From CAZOAR01 sp964577985 (GTDB lineage: Bacteria; Gemmatimonadota; CAZMKB01; CAZNLH01), in contig CAZOAR010000039.1 of NCBI GenBank assembly GCA_964577985.1, positions 1 through 23,933 of the forward strand: a stretch of 23,933 nucleotides of DNA. The letters run 5' to 3'. Each line of letters opens with the position of its first letter. Within the stretch, counting starts at the first letter, position 1. The notes beneath the pieces were generated by a model that was not told where the DNA came from, did not search any database, and was given only the letters and a program-made list of their open reading frames with translations. Below, piece by piece: positions 1 to 6,966 of this stretch. A program made the position numbers and the translations under genes.

Positions 1-1172
1 TCCTTCAAAAAGCCGCCAAACAATATCCGGTCGTCACCCTGACCGGACCCCGACAGTCCGGGAAAACGACCCTCGTGCGAGCGGCGTTTCCTGCTTCTGA
101 TTACGTCTCGCTTGAAGATCCCGATCAGCAGGCGTATTCTCGGGAAGATCCGCACGGATTTCTCGAGCAATTTCCCGAGCAGGTTATCCTGGATGAGGTC
201 CAACGCACTCCAGATCTGTTCTCCTATATCCAGACACTCGTCGACGAGAAGGATACCCATGGAAGATTTATCCTGAGCGGATCCCAGAATTTTCTCCTCC
301 TCGATAGAATCAGCCAATCACTTGCCGGGCGTTGCGCGATATTGCACCTGCTTCCCTTCTCTCTGGGTGAACTTGAAGGACGTGCTTCCCTGTCTCTCCA
401 TAAGGTCGGCCACGAAATCCCGAGAAGGAAATCAGTATCCCGCCGGAAAGCAATGGATACTCTTTTTACGGGATTCTATCCCCGGATTCATGACAAGGGA
501 CTGGATCCTCAAGATTGGCTCCGCAACTATTACCAGACCTACATCGAGAGGGATGTACGGCAAGTCGCCAATGTGGGAAATATCGAGACATTCGGCCGTT
601 TTATTCGCCTCTGCGCCGGCAGGAATGGTCAACTTCTCAACCTCACATCACTGGGTAATGACTGTGGGATCACCCATACGACTTCGAATCGATGGTTGTC
701 GATTCTTGAAACCAGTTTTATCATCTACCTGTTGCGGCCTCATCATCGAAATTTCAGCAAGCGCATGATCAAGAGCCCGAAGATTCACTTCCTGGATACC
801 GGCTTACTTTGTTATCTATTGCGAATCAAATCGCCTCAGGATCTTCGGTTACATGCCGGCCGGGGCAATATTTTCGAGAGCTTCGTCCTTTCGGAGTTTC
901 TCAAGAATTACTTGCACCGTGGTCAGGTGCCCGATCTCTACTTCTGGCGAGACTCAACGGGTCATGAGATCGATCTGCTGATCGACCGGGGTGAAGAACT
1001 GATCCCCATCGAAATCAAGTCCGGGCAGACAGTCGCCTCCGATTTTTTCAGCGGAATCGATTTTTTCCGGGATCTTGTTCAGGATCCGAAGTACCCCGCA
1101 GCCCTATTCTATGGAGGGGATAAATCGTATCGTCGAAACCATGTATGTGTATATTCCTGGTCATCCCTCTGA
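1..1172 (+). CDS. AAA-family ATPase with C-terminal DUF4143 domain, 5' end cut by the window edge
   Basis: This gene encodes a predicted ATPase of the AAA_14/DUF4143 family, common in mobile and accessory regions and often linked to toxin-antitoxin-like or defence functions; its substrate is unknown. The frame is open to the left edge (first whole codon at 3). The Walker A motif GPRQSGKTT is encoded at 45-71, ahead of the first internal GTG (75), so the true start is outside the window and that GTG is not the start. A Walker B motif (VILDEVQR) follows at about 184-207, then the sensor-like FILSGSQN. The C-terminal third is the nuclease-like DUF4143 fold, with a GHEIDLLI...LIPIEIKSG pattern resembling the D-ExK core of PD-(D/E)XK folds. 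It ends at TGA 1170-1172. A restriction-enzyme stub starts 18 bp downstream. The region looks less GC-rich than the metabolic cluster, consistent with accessory DNA. Confidence 0.9.
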   Translation, partial: LQKAAKQYPVVTLTGPRQSGKTTLVRAAFPASDYVSLEDPDQQAYSREDPHGFLEQFPEQVILDEVQRTPDLFSYIQTLVDEKDTHGRFILSGSQNFLLLDRISQSLAGRCAILHLLPFSLGELEGRASLSLHKVGHEIPRRKSVSRRKAMDTLFTGFYPRIHDKGLDPQDWLRNYYQTYIERDVRQVANVGNIETFGRFIRLCAGRNGQLLNLTSLGNDCGITHTTSNRWLSILETSFIIYLLRPHHRNFSKRMIKSPKIHFLDTGLLCYLLRIKSPQDLRLHAGRGNIFESFVLSEFLKNYLHRGQVPDLYFWRDSTGHEIDLLIDRGEELIPIEIKSGQTVASDFFSGIDFFRDLVQDPKYPAALFYGGDKSYRRNHVCVYSWSSL

Positions 1173-1190
1173 CCACCGAAACGAGGTAAT

Positions 1191-1343
1191 GTGAAAACTC
1201 CCGATATCATCCTGCAACTCGTCGAACGTTTCGACCAGAACCTTGATGCGTATAAACAGGGTAAGTACAACGAGACTCCGGCCCGGGTTGAGTTCATCGA
1301 TCCGATGTTCAAGACTCTCGGCTGGGACGTTGATCACATCTAA
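1191..1343 (+). pseudogene. N-terminal stub of a type IIG (Eco57I-like) restriction-modification enzyme
   Basis: A GTG start at 1191, preceded by AGG at 1184-1186, opens a 50-codon frame ending at TAA 1341-1343. The translation contains RFDQNLDAYKQGKYNE and RVEFIDPMFKTLGWDVDH. These match the conserved N-terminal nuclease segment of large type IIG/Eco57I-like fused restriction-methylase proteins of about 1000 residues (family pattern: RFxxNxxxYKxGxYNE, then RxEFIxPxFxxLGWDV). Everything after that segment, including the methylase and specificity domains, is missing. Downstream to about 1460 there are short pieces (DNLVKLL, then AREML and RQI in different frames) that could be the decayed C-terminal end, implying a large internal deletion; this last part is weak. 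The stub lies directly behind the ATPase gene and before a palindromic repeat. Confidence 0.72.
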
Positions 1344-1480
1344 GGTGTCTCCCCGGACAATCTGGTCAAATTGCTATAAATCTTTGCTGGCGCTACAGAT
1401 GACGATCAGAAGAAGCGGAAAAGACATGCACGGGAAATGCTCCCGACAAATCATATTCAGCGTCATGAGTGATAACGCTT

Positions 1481-1516
1481 CACATGTCATCTCCGCCTCA
1501 CATGTCATTCCCGCTT
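1481..1516 (+). repeat. Degenerate 18-bp tandem pair leading into the palindromic repeat
   Basis: Two adjacent 18-bp units, CACATGTCATCTCCGCCT (1481-1498) and CACATGTCATTCCCGCTT (1499-1516), differ at three positions. The second unit is the left end of the palindromic repeat, so this looks like a partial duplication of the repeat's terminus. Confidence 0.55.
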
Positions 1517-1568
1517 GTCGGGAATCCCATCGCACAATATGGCCGATCCCGGACAAGCCGGAATGACA
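1503..1568 (+). repeat. 66-bp palindromic repeat, copy 1
   Basis: The element has 24-bp imperfect terminal inverted repeats: left arm TGTCATTCCCGCTTGTCGGG..., right arm the complement of TGTCATTCCGGCTTGTCCGG..., with three mismatches across 24 positions. An 18-bp non-palindromic centre includes ATCGCACAATATGG. An inverted copy at 23868-23933 matches at 61 of 66 positions. Similarity continues a little outside the right arm (ACGAAAAAATGGGG here, ACGTAAAAACTGGGG in copy 2), so the mobile or conserved unit may be about 80 bp. This is the form of a REP/MITE-type dispersed intergenic repeat; both copies are in intergenic DNA. Confidence 0.85.
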
Positions 1569-1659
1569 CGAAAAAATGGGGAAACTCCGGATAGTTATCT
1601 TTGCGGCATGCCCGCGCAGGAGGAGAGCTTTCTGTACGGATTGACCGCTTCCTGTCACG

Positions 1660-4065
1660 TCAATGTGATGTCGATTTATCTCTCAGAGCGGCGAGGATCT
1701 TCTCGGGGGTGATAGGGAGGTCGCGGATACGGACACCGACCGCGTCGTAGATAGCGTTCGATATCGCGGGGGCCGTGGGGACGAGACCTGGCTCGCCCAC
1801 ACCCTTGGCTCCGAAAGGCCCCTCGGGGTCGTCGGTCTCTATGAAGTCGATCTCGACCGGGAAGCCCATCTCGTGGATTGTCGGTATCTTGTAATCGGTG
1901 AAACTCGGGTTCATGATCCGCCCGTCCTCGGTCTTTATCTCCTCATAGAGCGCGTATCCGACCCCCTGTGCAAGCGCGCCGTAGATCTGGCCGGCAAGGG
2001 TCTGCCGGTTCAGAATCCTGCCCACGTCGTGTATGGCAACCATCCTGAGTATTTTCACTTCGCCCGTTTCCTCGTCCACCTCGACCTCCGCCCCCTGCAC
2101 TCCATAGGCGTAGGCCGCCGACAGGTTGCCCATCCCGGTCTTCCAGTCAGGGAGTTCGCTGTTCGGTTCATAGAATGCCTCGGCCGTGAGCATCTCGCCC
2201 TCTCTGCCACTGAAGTGCATCGCACGCAGCATGCGGCCCAGTTCCACTCTGAGCCACGGCTCCTGAAGGCCGTCGCGCAGGCAGACATGACCATCGCGAA
2301 GTTCAAAGCGGTCTGCCTTTGCCTCCTGCTCCACGTCGAAATCGGGCGCCTTGAAATCAGGGTCCGATCGGCGGATCCGCTCCAGGTTCTTCTTTACCTC
2401 AACGGGGAAAAGCTCCTCCGCGCGGACGAAGATCTTTTTCTTGATCTTCTCTGCGGCAATGAGCGCCGCATTGCACGATATGAACGCGCCCCTGCTCGCG
2501 TGCGTCCCCACGTCCCACGGGCATGTACTCGTGTCGGTCTGATTTACGGTCACCCGCTCCGGCGGGATGCTGAAGGCCTCCGCCACAGTCAGGCTGAGCG
2601 CGGAATGAAGCCCCTGCCCCATCTCGACGCCACCATATGAGACGTTTACGTTGCCGAAGTCGTCCATCTTCAGTATCACCCCTCCTCCATCGGAGCGGTA
2701 TATCCTGCCGGAGCCGCCGACATGCATCAGCGACGCCATCCCGACTCCCCTGCGCGCGCTCCGTCCTTTCCCCCGTTTCTTCTTCCATTCCAGCCGCTTC
2801 GCCGTCTCTTCGAGACATTCACGAAGTCCGCAGGTCCCTACCTTGAGCCCCATGGGCGTGTTTTCACCGGGTTCGTTGCGGTTGATCATCCTTATCTCGA
2901 ATGGATCTACACCGGCTGCCTCCGCAAGCTCGTCCATCGTGCTTTCGATCGGCCATGTCGCCTCTGGATTGCCATATCCTCGCATCGCCTGGCAGTATGT
3001 GTTGTTCGTGTAGACCAGCCGGGCGTTGAACGAGACGCACGGCACACGGTACAGTGATGTTGCCGGGAGGAGCATGACGGATGGATATGTGGCCCCCCAC
3101 GATGTGTATGCGCCGTTATCCTGCAGCACCTCCATCTCCCTGAAGGTCAGGCGTCCCTCCGCGTCGCACCCCTGCACTATCCTGATCCGTGTCGACTGAC
3201 GGGGAGAGAGGTTGGAGAACTCCTCTTCTCGTGTGTATACGATCCGGACGGGCCGGTTAGTCCTGTGGGCGAGGAGGATCGCTATATACTCGTATGCGTG
3301 CGTATCGAGCCCGGTGCCAAATCCCCCGCCGAGGCTCGGCACAATCACACGGCTGTTGCGTCCCTTGAGTCCCATCGCCTCGAGCGCGCCGTTGAAGTCG
3401 CGCTGAGCCATGAAAGGGATCTGGGTCTTGGCCCTGATCGTAAGGTTCTGGTTCAGATCGAACTCCGCTATGCAGCCCGCCGTGCCCATACAGCTCTGCT
3501 GGATGAGCTGTGTCGAATAATCCCCCTCCGCTATGTGTCTTGAGGCTTTCTTCGCAGCGGCCAGGTCGCCCGATTGGTGTCGAAAGGTGAGATCAAGGAG
3601 GTTGGTGGATACCGGTCTGCCTCCCGCATCCCGTTCATGGACTAGCGGGGCACCTTCCCGCAGAGCCTCCCCGGGATCAAACACGCCCGGCAGAGGCTCA
3701 TACTCCACCTCAATTAACTCCACTGCTTCCGCCGCGATATCGGGATCTATCGCCGCCACAGCCGCAACCTCGTCTCGGAACTGGCGAACCTTGTCTCTCT
3801 TGAGCGCGAAATTGTCCCGCAGAAACCCGATACGGACCTCAGGCGTGTTGAAACCTGTAAGGACGGCTCTGACTCCCGGCAGTCGTTCCGCGCGTGTGGT
3901 GTCTATGCTGAGTATGCGCGCGTGGGCACATTCGCTGAACTTGATCTTCCCGTGGAGCATTCCGGGCCTGGCCAGGTCGTGGATGTACCGGGCGCGCCCC
4001 GCCGCCTTGTCGGCAGCGTCGGGACGGCTGTGTTCTCCACCTATATACCGATATCGTGTCTTCAA
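1660..4065 (-). CDS. Xanthine dehydrogenase-family molybdenum-binding (large) subunit
   Basis: This is the catalytic subunit of a molybdenum hydroxylase, which hydroxylates its substrate with water-derived oxygen at a Mo-cytosine/pterin centre. At 801 aa it is usual for the separate-subunit class. Visible family marks are GGGFG (residues 247-250), the MRGYGNPE loop with Arg362, EMGQGLH (481-487) and the catalytic-glutamate segment GAKGVGEPG (Glu758). The CO-dehydrogenase loop AYxCSFR is absent, so it is not a CoxL of that type. The same frame is open upstream to 4434, but those 123 residues antisense no family sequence and overlap the 2Fe-2S gene; the start chosen is TTG at 4065, preceded by AGAGAGG and overlapping the TGA of the upstream gene by 2 bp. 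Substrate is not determined; neighbouring CoA-transferase and mutase genes suggest a CoA-linked compound rather than a purine. Confidence 0.93.
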   Translation of the reverse strand: MKTRYRYIGGEHSRPDAADKAAGRARYIHDLARPGMLHGKIKFSECAHARILSIDTTRAERLPGVRAVLTGFNTPEVRIGFLRDNFALKRDKVRQFRDEVAAVAAIDPDIAAEAVELIEVEYEPLPGVFDPGEALREGAPLVHERDAGGRPVSTNLLDLTFRHQSGDLAAAKKASRHIAEGDYSTQLIQQSCMGTAGCIAEFDLNQNLTIRAKTQIPFMAQRDFNGALEAMGLKGRNSRVIVPSLGGGFGTGLDTHAYEYIAILLAHRTNRPVRIVYTREEEFSNLSPRQSTRIRIVQGCDAEGRLTFREMEVLQDNGAYTSWGATYPSVMLLPATSLYRVPCVSFNARLVYTNNTYCQAMRGYGNPEATWPIESTMDELAEAAGVDPFEIRMINRNEPGENTPMGLKVGTCGLRECLEETAKRLEWKKKRGKGRSARRGVGMASLMHVGGSGRIYRSDGGGVILKMDDFGNVNVSYGGVEMGQGLHSALSLTVAEAFSIPPERVTVNQTDTSTCPWDVGTHASRGAFISCNAALIAAEKIKKKIFVRAEELFPVEVKKNLERIRRSDPDFKAPDFDVEQEAKADRFELRDGHVCLRDGLQEPWLRVELGRMLRAMHFSGREGEMLTAEAFYEPNSELPDWKTGMGNLSAAYAYGVQGAEVEVDEETGEVKILRMVAIHDVGRILNRQTLAGQIYGALAQGVGYALYEEIKTEDGRIMNPSFTDYKIPTIHEMGFPVEIDFIETDDPEGPFGAKGVGEPGLVPTAPAISNAIYDAVGVRIRDLPITPEKILAALRDKSTSH

Positions 4066-4553
4066 GACGCCTCTCTCGCTTCGTCCCGGATCATCGCTGC
4101 CGCGGCTTTTACCGAGGCAACAATCTGGACATAGCCGGTGCATCTGCAGAGATTCCCCACCAACGCGTCGTATATCTCTGTATCGCTCGGTGACGGATTC
4201 GCATCGAGGAGCGCGGTAGCAGCCATTATCATGCCGGGACTGCAGAACCCGCACTGGATCCCGCCCTGCTCGACAAACGCCTGCTGTACCGGCGACAGAC
4301 GTCCCCCGGGCCCGAGAAGGCCTTCGATGGTCGTTATCTCCCTTCCTTCCGCCTCCATCACCGGATAGAGACAGGAGTTCACCGCCCGGCCATCCACGAG
4401 CACCGTGCACGCCCCGCACTCGCCGTTTCCGCACCCTTCCTTGGTCCCTGTCAGTCCGAGCGGTCTGCGCAGAACATCTATGAGACGGTCGCCCGGCTCG
4501 ACTTCGAGTTCCGTGAGAGTGCCGTTTACGGCAAGAGTGAGTTCAACGCTCAT
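4062..4553 (-). CDS. 2Fe-2S (small) subunit of the molybdenum hydroxylase
   Basis: A 163-aa iron-sulfur subunit that passes electrons from the Mo centre to FAD. The plant-ferredoxin-type cluster is bound by CGNGECGAC and a later Cys (Cys41, 46, 49, 61). The second, alpha-helical cluster domain has CGFC (101-104) and LCRCTG (Cys136, Cys138). All eight cysteines are present, so both clusters should assemble. The start at 4553 (MSVELTLAVNG) is chosen because its ATG overlaps the TGA of the FAD gene as ATGA and because an upstream extension to 4616 adds no family sequence. Its own stop overlaps the TTG start of the Mo subunit. No Tat signal is visible, so the enzyme is probably cytoplasmic. Confidence 0.95.
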   Translation of the reverse strand: MSVELTLAVNGTLTELEVEPGDRLIDVLRRPLGLTGTKEGCGNGECGACTVLVDGRAVNSCLYPVMEAEGREITTIEGLLGPGGRLSPVQQAFVEQGGIQCGFCSPGMIMAATALLDANPSPSDTEIYDALVGNLCRCTGYVQIVASVKAAAAMIRDEAREAS

Positions 4554-5404
4554 CGGTCGCCCCACCCGAGGATCGATTCCGCTGCCCTTTGAAAGAGAAC
4601 ACCCGTCATGTGGCATCTGTACTCCTTGTCCGTTCTCACATCGGTAATGGGAGACACCCCCCTCTCAGCCAGCCCCCGCGCCTTTTTCAGCAGGGCCTCG
4701 GTCATGACACTCCCTTCGAGCGCATCCTCCACACTTCTCAACCGCGCGGGCACCGGGGCGACCGCTCCGGCCGCCACACGCGCCCTCTCGCAGACGTCCC
4801 CTTTCATCTCCAGCATGACCGCGACACTCACGAGCGCGAGATCCATACGGACCCGGCTCTTCCTCATGCAGGCAGCGCGCGACTCAGGAGACGGGGGTTC
4901 GATCGTTATTGCCGTGACTATCTCTTCTCCGGAAAGGCACGTCTCTCCCGGACCGAGAAAGAAGTCCTCTATCGGGATCTCTCTATCCCCCCCGGACCCG
5001 GTGACACAGACTACCGAACCAAGCACAAGGAGAGCTGGCGCCAGGTCCGCTCCCGGGGAGGCATTGCAGATGTTTCCCCCCACGGTCGCCACGTTGCGGA
5101 TCTGCATGCTGGCAAAGGGGCTGCAGGCATCGATGAGCACGGGATAAACGTCGCCGAGCCTTTTATGCCCGAGGATTTCGTTTATCGTCGTCATCGATCC
5201 GATCATTGTCCGCCTGCCCACACTTATACCTTTGAGTATGTCAATATCGCGGATGGATATCAAGACCTGGGGGGCCTGCTGTCCCGAACGAATCTGTACC
5301 AGGAGGTCTGTCCCGCCGGCTATGTAATGTGCGTCCGGGTGGCTCTCCTTCATGGCGAGCGCGTCGGCCAGAGACTCCGGTTTCATATATTTGGTCACCC
5401 TCAT
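4550..5404 (-). CDS. FAD-binding (medium) subunit of the molybdenum hydroxylase
   Basis: A 284-aa flavoprotein subunit of the xanthine dehydrogenase family, the exit point for electrons. The two FAD-contact motifs are present: AGGTDLL (residues 29-35) and TVGGNICNASPGAD (107-120), followed by LAPALL. The C-terminal CO-dehydrogenase flavoprotein-type domain ends with a typical VRTDKEYRCHMTGVLFQRA segment. The extra cysteine-rich 4Fe-4S loop that marks the beta subunit of 4-hydroxybenzoyl-CoA reductase is not seen, so the enzyme is not a typical member of that reductase family. The start ATG (5404) overlaps the stop of the CoA-transferase gene (ATGA) and its stop overlaps the next start, implying translational coupling and equal subunit supply. 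Confidence 0.94.
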   Translation of the reverse strand: MRVTKYMKPESLADALAMKESHPDAHYIAGGTDLLVQIRSGQQAPQVLISIRDIDILKGISVGRRTMIGSMTTINEILGHKRLGDVYPVLIDACSPFASMQIRNVATVGGNICNASPGADLAPALLVLGSVVCVTGSGGDREIPIEDFFLGPGETCLSGEEIVTAITIEPPSPESRAACMRKSRVRMDLALVSVAVMLEMKGDVCERARVAAGAVAPVPARLRSVEDALEGSVMTEALLKKARGLAERGVSPITDVRTDKEYRCHMTGVLFQRAAESILGWGDR

Positions 5405-6612
5405 GCGACGACCCCACGGCCCCGGAGTGCCTCAACCTCCGACGTCCCTAATCCGATCTCGGTTAGTACTTTGTCGGTATCCTCGCCGTACGCGGGAGCG
5501 AAAGGGAGGCACCCGTTCACATCTTCGAGGAATGAAGTAGCGACGGCGGGTGACGGCAGGCGTATCCGTCTGCCATCGGGCGTTATCGTCTCGAGCAGCG
5601 TGGACTCAACGAAGGGAAGATCCATTACCTCCTCTACCGGTGTGATCGGAGCATGCGGGACGGCGGCGTGCTTCAGGACTTCGATCAGCTCCGCCATACT
5701 CCTGTTCACCGTTATCGCGCCGATCGCCCTGTGCAGTTCCTCCTTGTCGGCCCGGCGTCCCTCGTTTGTCGAGAACCTCTCCTGATCCAGCGAAGCGAAG
5801 TACTCCTCGGCCACGAACCGACTCCACTGGACATCGCTCCCGATAGCTATGTAGATGAAGCCGTCACTCGTTGGATAAGCGTTGACCGGGATGAACTGGC
5901 GGTGCTCGTTGCCCGCCCGCCGCAGCTCCGAGGCGGGACTGCCCATATCGAGCATCGGGAGGAAGGTCTGCAGCCAGGACACAGCCGCATGCGCCATCGA
6001 TATGTCTATCCGTCTCCCGCGACCGGTGTCGCCGAACTCCAGCAGGGCGAGGAGGACCTGCGCGAATGCCTCATCTCCCGCTTTGAGGTCTATCAGCGGT
6101 GGACCGCACTGGAGGGGAGGACCGTCGGGATCGCCCGTTAGATCCATGAAGCCGCAGAGCGCCTGTATCATCGGATCATATCCGGGGACTTCCGGATTGG
6201 AGAGTCCCATGGCGGAGATCCCGCACCAGATCAACTCCGGACGCTCCGCGCTGAGAGTATCGTAGTCGATACCGAGAGAACGGTGTCGGGCGGGAAGTGT
6301 GTTCGTGCAGAATATGTCTACCGGGAGCTCCCTGACCAGACGCTGGAGAATCGCCTGTCCGTCCGAGTCCTTGAGATCGACGGCGATCGCCTCCTTACCG
6401 ACGTTCGGCGCCACGTAGTAGCTGTGCCGGTCGTTGCCGGCGACGGGACGTCCTATGTATCGGTTGGGGTCTCCACTCGTACGCTGCCCCGGCCGTGGGG
6501 TCCCTTCGAGCCGTATAACACGCCACCCGAGCTGAACCATCCGTTGAGTGGCGTAGGACATCGACAGCGCCTGTTCTACGCTCACCACGATGCGAGGGCT
6601 TGTTTTACTCAT
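5401..6612 (-). CDS. CaiB/BaiF (class III) CoA-transferase
   Basis: Predicted to move CoA between carboxylic acids through an aspartyl-CoA intermediate. The family signature GYDPMIQALCGFM carries the expected catalytic Asp (residue 146 of a 403-aa protein), followed by the glycine-rich SMAHAAVSW and late LPSPA segments. The N-terminus (RIVVSVEQALSMSYATQRMVQLGWRVI) is somewhat unusual compared with the more common VxDxSxxxAGPxAxxxLADLGA form. The ATG at 6612 (MSKTSPR) is preferred; an in-frame ATG at 6642 is possible, and a GGAGG at about 6633-6637 sits inside that extension, so the start is uncertain. It is coupled by ATGA to the hydroxylase FAD gene. It probably prepares the CoA ester on which the hydroxylase or the mutase acts; the substrate cannot be read from sequence. 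Confidence 0.92.
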   Translation of the reverse strand: MSKTSPRIVVSVEQALSMSYATQRMVQLGWRVIRLEGTPRPGQRTSGDPNRYIGRPVAGNDRHSYYVAPNVGKEAIAVDLKDSDGQAILQRLVRELPVDIFCTNTLPARHRSLGIDYDTLSAERPELIWCGISAMGLSNPEVPGYDPMIQALCGFMDLTGDPDGPPLQCGPPLIDLKAGDEAFAQVLLALLEFGDTGRGRRIDISMAHAAVSWLQTFLPMLDMGSPASELRRAGNEHRQFIPVNAYPTSDGFIYIAIGSDVQWSRFVAEEYFASLDQERFSTNEGRRADKEELHRAIGAITVNRSMAELIEVLKHAAVPHAPITPVEEVMDLPFVESTLLETITPDGRRIRLPSPAVATSFLEDVNGCLPFAPAYGEDTDKVLTEIGLGTSEVEALRGRGVVA

Positions 6613-6966
6613 GTCGCATTCAACCCATTCTACCTCCGACATATATCCTGTCGTCTGGAGGATCTGCATTCACCGCCGGGGAGACCATATCAACCGCCGC
6701 GCGACAGTTTGAAGAGTATCCACTCGAGCCTGACAGAGCGCTTTCGGGGCGCCTGCCACGACAGAGATGACCGTCCCGTTCGAGCACGCTGCCGGCCGCG
6801 GTGCCATGCTCGCGCAGGAGCACGCAAGGCAGATCCGGACAGGGTCAGCCGGACGCCCTCGATACGAAAGAAGCAATTCCCGGTCTCCCGGACGTGTGGT
6901 CCTGCCTGCCGGCGTGAGCCGCAGCCCATCAACCCAACAGGAGGAACATTCCCGGGTGTGTGTGGA
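6613..6966 (-). other. 354-bp gap between the mutase and CoA-transferase genes
   Basis: I see no credible gene here; the short open frames have no family pattern. It is too short for the missing B12-binding subunit of the mutase (about 130 residues plus signals). I looked for a -35/-10 pair, a -24/-12 pair and a cobalamin riboswitch on the minus strand and found none convincing. A small dyad GACAGGATATATGTC lies just upstream of the CoA-transferase start (about 6639-6653). The mutase and the hydroxylase cluster could therefore be one transcript or two. Confidence 0.5.

Larger units (their letters stand above)
1344..1659. other. Gene-free stretch between the restriction stub and the Mo-hydroxylase operon
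   Basis: No convincing gene. It holds possible decayed restriction-enzyme sequence (to about 1460), a degenerate 18-bp tandem pair at 1481-1516 and the palindromic 66-bp repeat at 1503-1568. It is the converging space between the plus-strand accessory genes and the end of the minus-strand hydroxylase operon (stop at 1660). No clear Rho-independent terminator with a T-run was seen; the palindromic repeat may serve as one. Confidence 0.6.

Noticed and set aside
1481..1568. CRISPR array
   Set aside because: Only two degenerate 18-bp units without spacers, plus a palindromic element; no cas genes in the window.
1873..2640. 255-codon open frame on the plus strand inside the Mo-subunit gene
   Set aside because: It is antisense to a strongly supported gene with full family motifs and has no recognisable family pattern; long antisense frames are common in GC-rich coding DNA.
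4066..4434. N-terminal extension of the Mo subunit (924 aa instead of 801)
   Set aside because: The extra residues are the out-of-frame reading of the 2Fe-2S gene; the family's N-terminal YIGGEHSRPDAADKAAGRARY-type segment begins at the TTG.
4589..5785. 398-codon plus-strand open frame across the FAD-subunit and CoA-transferase genes
   Set aside because: It lies opposite two genes with clear motifs, and its translation is rich in Arg, His and Pro without any domain pattern.
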